Shown: positions 33,884 to 43,965 of the stretch, piece after piece | How the letters are laid out: every line of letters starts with the position of its first letter | Numbering within the stretch: position 1 is the first letter of the stretch | Origin: Anaeramoeba flamelloides | Lineage: Eukaryota > Metamonada > Anaeramoebidae | Assembly (NCBI GenBank): GCA_027625915.1 | Contig: JANTQA010000063.1 | Span: 8,203,501 to 8,267,500 of the forward strand | DNA length: 64,000 nucleotides | Direction: 5' to 3' | The notes under the pieces: generated by a model | What the model saw: only the letters and a program-made list of their open reading frames with translations | Told to the model about the DNA's origin: nothing | Database searches by the model: none | Made by a program: the position numbers and the translations under genes

Positions 33884-34940
33884 TTTTTTAGAAATTCCTT
33901 AATTCAATTGTATTTTGTAAACTTAAAGGTGTTCAGATTCACACATATATTTATCTAGTACTTGTAAAAAAAAAATTTATTATTTTCATTGATTAATGTT
34001 ATGAAAACTTGAATTATTTGACTAAATTTAATAATTTATCTCCCTTTTTATAGTTTAAAAATAATTTTTAAATATTTATTTCTTGTGGAAAAAAAAAATA
34101 GGAAGTATATTTTTCTTAAAATAAAATAAATCGATCAATCAATTGTATATTGAATTAAAAAAAAACTAATTTTTGTTTCTTAAAATCACAATTTAGAAAC
34201 TCTGTAACCAGTTAAAGTACTAGTGTCAAAGAAAATTGGTGTTTGAATTGAATATACACTCAAACAATTCAAATTTACTAATAATGATGGTTTAAAATCC
34301 ATGGTAATATCTTCATCGGGGATTGATCTAGAGTCAAGATTTGTTCGAAGTTGGCATAAATTATAGTATTGTTTTAAAGTTTAAATAATTCTATAAAATA
34401 TATTATAAAAATTATTGAATATTAAATTATCGGGTTCTTTATGAAGGATCTCAATTAAAAATTGATCACTTTTATTATTTTTTATTCTACTTTAAATTTC
34501 CAAATCTAAAAATTGAAATCAAAATAATTTTATTCTCATATTTAATAATTCAGATTTAGAATCTCGAAAAGTTAATTATTTTTTCAATTTTTCAATTTCC
34601 AGATTTCCGAAATAATTATTAAAATAAAAACCCTTAAATGAATGTTTTTCTTACCCTTTTGTAAAGCTAATTGTATTACCTAAGATATTTTTGATCATTC
34701 AGAAATAATTTGTCAAAATAATCACATGGTTAATTATTTAATTTTTGAAAACTTTTTATTTTTTTAGTGACGAATATACCTTTTGAGGCATTTTTAAGAA
34801 AGATGTATTTTGGCTTTCAAGTCTGAATATTGAAGTATCAATCCTCTAAATTTATGGTGTATGTAAACTTTGTTCAAAAATTCTTGTGTTTTTTTACTAG
34901 TAACTTGATCATTGATAATTGATGAGATCAACATCTAGAA
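33884..34940. other. AT-rich intergenic stretch
   Basis: No gene or repeat boundary identified. Confidence 0.35.
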
Positions 34941-35007
34941 TCACATTCAATTCCACTTTAAAGACAAAAAACTTTCAAGGAAATTTAAGTAACATAAAAA
35001 TCTCAAA

Positions 35008-36299
35008 TTAAGGGATTAGTTTCTACCAAGGAGAAACATATGATCAAAGTATGTTGTTATTTCGGTTTAACTACATTAGTGCTACATGGTTCAAATGTCT
35101 CTAAAAAATCGATTAGTCAAGTAGTAATATTTGCTAATCTCATCAATAAAAAATGATCATATGTATTAGTAAAAACCCAACAATTTCAGAAAAATATCTG
35201 AATTTCATTATAAATTATTAGGCTGAATTTTCAATATTCAGAAATCCAAAATTGCAAAATATCTTTCTTAAATTTGTGGTGAAATGTAGATTAGTTACTA
35301 AAAAATTTCTTTTTTTGAAAACAATGAAATAATTAACGAATAGATTTCTTTCACAAATTATTTCTGAAATATTGGAAATATACTGATGTTACCATTATCT
35401 TTAATAAAAAGTAAACAAAGTTAATCATATCTTTTGGGTTTTTATATTGATGATTATTGAGTTAATCTTTGAAATTAAAAAAATAAAAAATTACCGACTT
35501 TTCAAAGTATTTTAAATATGAAATATTAAATACCAGAATACTGTATTTTGAGTTTCGATTTTTAGATTTGGAAAAGGAATTGAAAAGGAAATTTCAAAAT
35601 TTAAATTTTTTAATTGTGATCCTGAGTGAAAAAATGTAATAATTTATTGTGCAATAGGATTTAAATTAAACTAGATTCCAAAAATTTGGACACAGTTTAT
35701 ACAGTTGAAAGAACATCATTCTGCACTTTAAATTCAAATTGGAAAGAATTTTGATTTTACGAACAATTTCATTTTTTGTCTTTTTTGTTTTGTTTTCATT
35801 TCTTTTTTTGCAGTTACGTAATCTGTTTGGTTAGATCTCGAAATTTTTTTCAATGGTTGATAGAAGGTTAGTGTTGAGTTTGTTAAATTGGGAAATAACA
35901 TACAATTGGTAGATGGTGTCTTATCATTTGATCGATCAACAATTGTTGGTGAAATTTCAACAAATTTACCAATACATTTTTTGTTCAGCTCGTTTCATTA
36001 TTTTGGACACACCTGTTTTTATTTTTGAGTTTTAAATTTTTTTCTTTTATTTGGATGAAAATGATTACTTATAAAAACATTAATACCTTTTAACTTAAAT
36101 GTGGTTTTATATTAGGTTATGGAAAATACAATAAATTGGGTTTTTTTTTTGCCTATTTTTGATTTTGGGTGTGTCCAAATTTTTGAAACGGGGTTTAGAT
36201 TTTTTAGAGCTATTTGAACCATTGTTCACTACTATCATTTGCACCCAATAACAGCATACTTTGATTATAAAGAAATCAATTTTTACTCTAATTCCTTCA
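35008..36299 (+). mobile_element. TTAA-flanked MITE carrying a second MITE
   Basis: The left boundary is TTAAGGGATTAGTTTCTACC (35008). The right boundary is CTCTAATTCC followed by TTCA, a presumed decayed TTAA. Excluding the 527-bp inner element and its duplicated TA, the length is about 763 bp, close to the 758 bp of the copy at 20752-21509. It was inserted into a TTAA of the palindromic MITE. Confidence 0.75.
35669..36195 (-). mobile_element. TAAAC-type MITE, GGACACA subfamily, innermost of the nest
   Basis: On + it runs from AACTAGATTCCAAAAATTTG to TTTTTGAAACGGGGTT and is flanked by TA on each side. The homologous empty site in the copy at 20752-21509 has a single TA at 21406-21407 in otherwise matching sequence. 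The insertion and its TA duplication are therefore read directly. This is the basis for calling the family Tc1/mariner-like. Confidence 0.85.
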
Positions 36300-36430
36300 G
36301 TATCAAAATTTGGAATTTTTTTTACACAAATTATTTTACAAGAATTTGAAAAATTGTACCTTAATTTGAGTTTTTTTTGTGCCTTAAATTTTGTGTTCAA
36401 AGTTTGAGTCTTAAAGAGAAACTGACTATA

Positions 36431-37368
36431 TTTTACAAATCAATTTTTTAGAAACATATAAAAAATGGGGTAATTTTATGGTTTACCCTACAATAACCAG
36501 AAACTACTTTAAATTATAGAATTTTATATTGTAGAAGTGATTTACTTATAAAAGGAAAATTATTTTTTTGCCTTTTTGGTAAAATCTAATTTTATGAGAA
36601 TCACAATAATGACAGGTAATGCCAAGAAACTCAAAATTAACATTTTATGTTTTTAAGGTTTTTTGTATTGTCTCGAAAAGGGCAAAAATTTAAAGATAGG
36701 TTAATTTTAGAAAAAAACTTTTTTTCTTCTTAAAAAAATTCATAACAAAATAGAGGAATTGAAAATTTGGATTTTGTTTTTTATATTTTACACAGAAGTG
36801 AAATTATTTCTTTAAAACTGAAAGGAAAGTAAAAAGAAAAAAAAATCGGTTGAATAAAGTTAAAAATTTCTTATAAAGCCTTATTGTTGTTTCAAATTGA
36901 TCTAAAAGCAAAGGTGTTCTGAAATGGTTTCGAAATTTAATATATGTTGTCTTCTCGAAATAAAATAAAAAAATATATATTTGTTCAGAAAAGATAGTTC
37001 ATCAAGTTATTCTCTGACTATACAGTAAATTTAAATTTCAATATTGACAAAATTTTGAGAACTGACTAATTTCTCAGTTAAATTAATTAAGAATTTTGGA
37101 GAAAGTTAATTTCCATTTTTTTGTTTTATTCTCTTTTCAATAAAGCAAAATCGATTTTTTAATTTATTTTTTTTTTTTTTTTTTTTGCATAAACCTACAT
37201 CAACACAAATAACAACTACAACCAAAACCAGACCACTTTCTCAAAACCAATCTAAATTCAAAGCGATTTTTTTTTTTAATAAAAATAATTAACGGCTTTA
37301 TTTTTTCTCTCAATTTTCACACCTCAAAGAAAAAACATAAATAATTTTTCGCAATTAAATAAAAATAA
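36431..37368. other. 5' flank of the Wee1-like kinase
   Basis: No gene or repeat identified. A pyrimidine/T-run near 37165 and a moderately C-rich stretch (ACACAAATAACAACTACAAC) precede the start codon and may be promoter or leader sequence. Confidence 0.35.
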
Positions 37369-40300
37369 ATGACAAACAAAACATTAAAACCATTCCTCAT
37401 CAAGCCTGATCCGAAAAGGTTTGCAAGCCACACACCAACAAAGAAAATAATCAGGAAAATACAAACACCAAAAAGCCCACGCTCAACAAATTATTCCAAA
37501 AAATTCCAAGTTTTTCAGCAACTATATTCTCGTTTAGGTGCGATCAACCCCAAAAAGAAAGAAAATGTTTTTAATACTTGCTTCGTTGAAGGTAAAGAAA
37601 TTGGCACGGGATCATTTTCTGTTGTAACAAGAAAAAAATTTCTCAGTAACAACAAAATTTATGCCTTGAAGAGATCTCACCAATACACAAAAAGTTCAGA
37701 TCGGAAAAGGTTTGTTGAAGAAGTTTTTAAAAATGTAGAGCTCTTTAGAAACTCCTCAAAATCGTTAGGCTCAAAATTCGTTGTTAGGACACACGCTGCA
37801 TTTGAAGAATTTGGTTCTTTGTCGTTAGTTAATCAATATTGCGAAGGCGGATCACTCGAACAGTATTTAAACAAAACCCTCGAAAATCAACAAATTTTGC
37901 CTGAACATCAAATTTGGGAAATATTAACAGACTCTCTTCTGGTAAGTTTTTTTATTTTTTTATTCTTTTTTTTTTTTTTTTTTTATTTTTTCAAAAAAAA
38001 AAAAAAAGAAAAATATCTGAATGAAACCTTCATATTTTAAAAATTTTCTAGTCTTTGTCATATAAGGCAACTTTTTACTCTAAATTTGCCTGACTTTGGA
38101 GTTAAATAAATTCATTTCTGAGTTTTTGATTTTTTAATGCGAAAAAATTTTCGCTTTCAAGTCGTCGAAAAAAGTAGAAGACATTTTTTAATTGAACGTC
38201 TAAAGAGAAGAATAGAAATCACAAAAATCACAGAAACCAAAGAAATCACAGAAACCACAGAAATCACAGAAACTGAAAATGAAGAGTGTTGTTGCGAAAA
38301 GAACCCTTGCAAACTTGGTCAACCAGTGATTCAAAATTAAAAGCTTTATTCTTTTTTCTCGAAAGTTGACCTATTAAATTATCAAACGAAGTCAACAACG
38401 AAAACAAGTCAGTAAATAAGATATTAGTTTCTGAAAGTTCAATGATAAAAAAGAAATTCAAAAAATAAAAGTTCAAATGGGAAATTTTTCTCTTAAAAAA
38501 ATACAAACAAAAAATTGAGTTTATTTTCCAAAATTTCTATCATCAAAATAATAAAAAATTTCCATCAAATTTGAGATAAAATTAAAATAATACTCAACAA
38601 ATTCAATTTCTAATTTAAAATTTACACAAAATATCAAGAAGTTAACCTACAAAAATTGATTTAACTTTGGACATACTATTGTATACGGAACTAGATGTTG
38701 TATTTGAATAAGAAGAAAAAAAAGTCACCGCTTTTATTTTGAAACACAAATTTTATGCTCTTGACACGGGCTTTTTGATCACTACGAAATAAATTCTCAA
38801 TTCGAAAGGTATTTTATAAGAAAAAATAAGTTCACCAATTTTCTTTTTCTGTTCGAGAAAAAAAGTGAAACAAGGAAAAAAAGTAAAATACTATTTTTAA
38901 TTGGGAACCTTACTGAAAACAAAAATGTTAAATTAATTAAAAGAAGAAAGAAATAAACTTTCAACAATAATTCAGATTTTTATTATCAATCGAATCAATG
39001 AAAACAATTTAAATCACCCTTGATTATTTCTCGAATTCGAGGAGTTGCTTTGGAGATCTCAAAAATAGTTACATTTTTCAACTAATTTTTAATGATTGAT
39101 CAACCAAAGAAAAACCCATACTAAAAAGAAAATACAGTCAATTCCACTTTTAAGAGACAAACTTTCAACAGAATTTAAAGACACAAAAAAGAGTCTCGAA
39201 TTAAGGGAATAGTCTCTATTATTTTTTTTTTTTGACCAATTTCAAAATAAGGATTCCTTATCTAGAAATATGTTTAATAATGAAAACAAACAGGGTTTTT
39301 CAAATTTAAGTAATTGGCAAAAAATTTTCTCAATCTCTATTAAATTTAGATAAAAAAAATTAATAGAGATTAGTCCCTTTCGGACTACCTTTTTAGGGAA
39401 TTATTTTTTACACAATTTATTTGTGCAGAATCCGAATTTTGCTCTTAAAAACAATTTTTTTTCCACAATCCAAAATAAGTCACTTTGATTTGGTGATTCA
39501 AAAACAATCAAATTCTTCAAATTTTACAAGAAATTCCTGACAAAGGAAACCCATTGATTATAAGATAGTCTTCTAAAACTGCTGGTGGGTTAAATTCACC
39601 TTTATGTCTCTAATCATTTATTTATTACTTTTATTAATTGATCTGACTTTGGATTTTCTGTGATTCTATTAAGGTTCTCAATTAAAAACTCAGTTTCACT
39701 ATTAATCTTGTATCGCAATTTTGCTTACAAAGGCTATTTTCTTTTATTATTAATTTAATGTTAAGAGAAAACAATCAAAACATTTAATATTCATCTTTGT
39801 TACACACATCATGATTTTTCTTTTTAAAAATACAATTATTATCTAATTAGGCGTTAGAATTCATCCATTCAAATGGGTTTGTTCACATGGACATCAAACC
39901 AGAAAACATTTTAATTCATAAGAACAAGTATATGCTTTGTGATTTTGGTAACATGATCAAAGAAGGAGAAGAATTTGAAGAAGGCGATAGCAGATACCTT
40001 GCACCTAACACTTTGGGAGAACTATTTAAAGATCTACCATCAAAAAAAACTTATGACATTTATAGTTTGGGTGCAACTATCTACCAATTATCAGTTGGCG
40101 ATACTGAATTGCCCACCGGCGGAGAATTTTGGGAGCAATTGCGATCGATTACCGAAGAAACAAAATTGCCCTATAAATGTACAAGGTCAACTGAATTAAA
40201 AAACATCACCATCAAAATGATGCTTGTAAATGAAAACAAACGAGCAACCCTTGAAGAGCTTTTTGGTCATAAATATATTATCGAATTATTAAAAAAACGA

Positions 40301-41224
40301 TTTGGTAATAATTGGAATCAAAGATTTTCTCTTCAAAACCCCAAAAATACGAAAACTGTTCAAAATAATCTTAATTCAAAATATAAAATGAAAAGCAATA
40401 TTTTTTCAAAAGTAAAAACGATGTTTGATTCTATTTATTCCAAAATAAAAATAAGCAAATTGGGAAATGAAAATAATAGCAATGATATTAATAACAAGAA
40501 CAACAACAACAACAACAACAATAATAACAAGATCGTCTATGAAGAAAATATTTTAATGACAAATTCAAATTTAGAAAAGGCCAACAATAACATTTCGAAG
40601 GGCACAAATAACAGCAATAAGAATAATATAGAATGCCCTGAATTTAATTTTCTTGATAACCAACTTCATACAAATGGTATTAAATTAATTGAAAAGGGGT
40701 TTAAAAACTTAAATACAAAACATTCAACAAAAAAAAAAAAAAATCCCAAAAGAAAAAACAAGAAAAAGAAAAAGAAAAAAAAAAAACGAAAAAAGAAAAA
40801 GAAATTAACATTATTCGAAGAAGAATTTAAACCTTATTCCAGAATCAGAACCCATTCAAAGGCCCACGTATTAATGGATGATAATGAATTTGTAAATAAA
40901 TGCAATAATTATCAAGATAAGGTTAAAAATGCAAAGAAAAAAAAAGAAAAAGGAATTTTTTCACATCATAAGCGCAGAGGTAACAAAAAGTATAATAATG
41001 ATAATAAATTGATCTCATTTAATCCAAAGCATTCCAAGATCACACTTGATTATCTTTCGTCGCCAACTCCAAAAAGACGAAGAGGGCTATATAAGAAAAA
41101 TAACTGTTCTAGAAACTTATTCGATACCTTTGAAAATATAGATAAAAATTCAATTGGCACCAAGAATTTAGACTTTGATTGTGAATTAGACTTAATTGAT
41201 CATCCATGCGATTTTAAAAAATAA
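37369..41224 (+). CDS. Wee1/Myt1-like protein kinase, two exons, 648 aa
   Basis: Exon 1 (37369-37941) and exon 2 (39851-41224) join in phase across a 1909-bp intron with GTAAGT donor and AATTAG acceptor. The kinase domain begins near residue 75: glycine loop GTGSFSVV, catalytic Lys in YALKRS (K101), FVHMDIKPEN with Asp205, and DFGN at 222. The sequences HMDIKP and EEGDSRYLAP are hallmarks of Wee1-family kinases, which restrain mitosis by phosphorylating CDK1. Residues LPTGGEFWEQLR fit the same family. The usual APE Glu reads Asn (APN). After about residue 310 comes an Asn-rich and Lys-rich tail with a run of about 20 lysines and arginines, a likely nuclear signal. No membrane helix is present, so Wee1-like is favoured over Myt1. 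The intron carries mobile DNA. Confidence 0.9.
38860..39115. repeat. Diverged dispersed repeat shared with 23010-23290
   Basis: See 23010-23290: the left part is in direct orientation and the right part inverted, so one of the copies is rearranged. Edges uncertain. Confidence 0.4.
39133..39440. mobile_element. Palindromic MITE remnant
   Basis: The left end TACAGTCAATTCCACTTTTA continues AGAGACAAACTTTCAAC and GTCTCGAATTAA. The right arm is poorly kept (TTTTTACACAATTTATTTGT near 39405). It was interrupted at its TTAA by the element at 39201. Confidence 0.55.
39201..39380 (+). mobile_element. Internally deleted TTAA-type MITE
   Basis: TTAAGGGAATAGTCTCTATT on the left and AATAGAGATTAGTCCCTTT on the right are inverted repeats. 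They resemble the ends of the 758-bp TTAA element, but only about 180 bp lie between the outer edges. The target is the same TTAA inside the same palindromic family as at 35008. Confidence 0.6.
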
Positions 41225-42192
41225 TACGAATAAATTGAAAATTAAAATTAATTTGATTTTTTTTTTGTATTATGCTTTTTTTTTCACCTTCTCTTTATTT
41301 TTTTTCTTTTTTTGGATTATAAATTTTAATTACGTATAGATAAACGCTTTTCTTTTCTTTTCTTTTCTTTTTTATTGTAAACTTTTAATCTCACCTTTGT
41401 TTTATCCCATTTATTTTATTTTCTAATTAGACAAACATTTTTTTTTTTTAAAAAAATGATGATTTGCAAATTATCAACTTTCGAAACAAAATATGATCTT
41501 TTTGCAATTTGTACAATAATTATAGAAAACGATTAAAGTTGATTTTCTCTTCACTTTTTATTATTATTATTTTTATAAATAAATACTTTTATTTAAATTA
41601 ATTTTCATTGCGATAATTTTCACTTTATTATTTCTTTGTTTCTATTTTTTTTTTGAAACTTAATTATTTTGGATTTTTTTTTGTATTGCAAGATCATTTG
41701 TAACTAAATAAAAACGTGTTATTACAATGTTATGGAACCATACAAATTATTTTAGAAAAATCATATTGATTTTTATTAGAATTTTATTTGATCTTTGGAT
41801 CTTGATATTTGAATAATAAATGTGAAACAATTTAACTTCATTTTCATTTCCTTTTTCAAATCGAGACCACAAATCCCAACCTACTTCGTTTGGGGACTTG
41901 ATTTCTAAAAGAAAAGTATGGAAAATGAAGTGAAAATTGTTTCCGATTTAATATTTCAGATACCAGTAGGAGATTAAAAACAACATTCTTCTTTTTTCAA
42001 TAGGGCTATAAGAATTTGAGTTTTTCAATTTAAAACAAAATCTATCGATCTTATTAGATTTAATTTAAAAGAATATCAACTATTCTTTTTTTGTGTTTAT
42101 TCCACTTATTGTTTATTTATAATTCAAAGGTAAATTATAAAAAAATACTTGATATTTGAAAAAAAATTGGGATACTTTGATAGAATGGAAGG

Positions 42193-42240
<48 letters not shown>

Positions 42241-42850
42241 ATTATTATTGAATAGGAGCAATTCAACAAAATTATTTCTAATTTACAGGGAACCCTAATT
42301 ATATTGATAATTTTTTTATCCATGTAATAATATTGGTAAGAATTTGGCTCAAAGGATTACTTTTTCTTTATAAAAGGAAAAACAATGATAAAAAAAAATA
42401 AAAGAAAATTAGGAAATAAAAGAGTTTATAATAATAAAAATAGAAAAATTTTATTTAAATGTTTTTCTACGACCCAACATTGGATATGTAAATGGGCATT
42501 TTTTCACTTTTGTTAGATTTTTTTTTTTTAGATCTTCTCCATTATTTGTTTTTATAAAAAAGTTTAAATATTTGAACAAATAAAGATGAAAACAAAGATG
42601 TTATTTTTTTTAATTTTAATTAGAACTTTACAGACTCATTTTCTAAAAACTTTTGTTTTTAAATATGAATAATTGGGTTTCAAAATTTTTCTTTTGGTTT
42701 GCTGTTTTGTTTTTTTTATTTATTCCAAAATTTTCTTTTTGTCGTTATTTTCTTTCTTTCTTTTTTTTATGCAAAATTTCCCAAACCTTGATTTGACCAA
42801 ATCCTAGAATAATACCTACTCAGTGGTATTTACTAAACTCAAATAAAAAC
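41225..42850. other. Intergenic stretch with simple repeats
   Basis: It contains a TTTTC-type run near 41350 and a (TA)n run of about 20 units at 42199-42237. No gene is supported. Confidence 0.4.
42199..42237. repeat. (TA)n microsatellite
   Basis: An uninterrupted alternating TA run followed by TTATTATTATTATTG. Confidence 0.85.
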
Positions 42851-43454
42851 TAAACCCCATTTCAAAAATTGTGACTCACCTAAAACAATAAATTGAAAAA
42901 AAAAAAAATCCTTTACTATTTAAGAACAATTAATAACTAAATATGATTTTTAATTCACTTATAAATCCTTCTAAATATGTAAAAACACGATATTTCAATA
43001 TTAAAAAAAAAAAATAAAACCAAAAACTAAAAAAAAGTGAGACACACTTTTTAAAATGATCATTACAGATTTTTCATTATATACTGAACTTTCACTGAAA
43101 AAAAGTTGAACAACAATGTTTTTTTACTTTTAAGTGTGCACACTTTAAAATACATTACATAGTCTCAATTTTCATAGTAATAATTGCTCTTTTTAAAGAT
43201 CTTTTTTTTTGCAAGATGATCTTTAGAAAAGGGAAAAAGAAAAAAGAAAAAGAAAAAAAGAAAAACAAAAGCAAAAAGAAATTTGATCGAAAAAAAAAAG
43301 AAAAATTTGAAAAAGGAAAAAATTTGTAAAATTAGATAAAATAATCTGATCCAAAAATTTGAAAATATTTTTTTGAGAAGAATACTGGAATAATCCCTCA
43401 AAACAGCTTCCATTAACATTATAAAGTGAGTCAATTTTTTTGAAATCTAGTTTA
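42851..43454 (+). mobile_element. TAAAC-type MITE, TGACTCAC subfamily
   Basis: The left end TAAACCCCATTTCAAAAATT continues GTGACTCACC. The right end read inward is TAAACTAGATTTCAAAAAAA then TTGACTCAC. This is the best preserved copy of the subfamily (about 604 bp). It is non-coding; a Lys-rich minus-strand frame inside it is a composition artefact. Confidence 0.75.
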
Positions 43455-43965
43455 GATATATTATACAAGAAAGTTGACTGTTTAACCTTAATTTACATCA
43501 AATCACTGAAATTTGAATACAAATTAAGTCTTTTACTTATAGTAACCAAAGACCGAATCAGAAGCAAGTTCTTATATAAGATTTAATAAAAACAAGTTTA
43601 TTAAGTCTTGAAATTTTTATTTTATTACTTTACCCGGCATACACACACCCCAGCCTTACTTTTTATAAAAAAATGTAAAAAAAAAATTTAAAGAAATAAG
43701 GAACCCAAAAAAAACAATTTTAAAAAATAAAAATAAATATATATATTAAAAAAACTGATTATTCTCTTTTTTATTTTTCTAGTATTATTTAATATCCAAG
43801 CATAAATTTAGAAAAAAATTCAAAAAGTGAGAAAAAACATGAAAAAAAAAAAAATTAATAATATTTCTTAGAAAATACACAACATTCAAACTTTAATAAA
43901 TCAAAATATAAATTATTAATATTATATCTAACCATTAAAAGAAATTTATTATATATTAATATAAT
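43455..43965. other. AT-rich spacer
   Basis: 3' flank of the minus-strand gene that ends at 43966; nothing else recognised. Confidence 0.35.

Larger units (their letters stand above)
34941..36430. mobile_element. Palindromic MITE split by nested elements
   Basis: The left half ends at CTCAAATTAA and the right half resumes near 36300 (GTATCAAAATTTGGAATTTT). The right half continues through TGTACCTTAATTTGAG and GTGCCTTAAA to GAAACTGACTATA. Put against the 200-bp copy at 30151, the two halves are contiguous once the TTAA element is removed. This is the outer shell of a three-level nest. Confidence 0.75.
37942..39850 (+). other. Long intron of the Wee1-like gene, invaded by repeats
   Basis: GT-AG intron of about 1.9 kb. 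It contains a tandem array of ACAGAAATC-like words (about 38217-38275), the dispersed repeat at 38860-39115 and a palindromic MITE remnant at 39133-39440 with its own nested element. A 67-codon open frame in the tandem array is not credible as a gene. Confidence 0.8.

Noticed and set aside
38137-38340. 67-codon frame in the kinase intron
   Set aside because: Built largely from a tandem ACAGAAATC-like array; no start context, no domain.
43165-43468. Two overlapping minus frames in the MITE at 42851
   Set aside because: They read the A-rich interior of the MITE in antisense as Phe-rich peptide; the homologous copy at 33275 does not preserve them.
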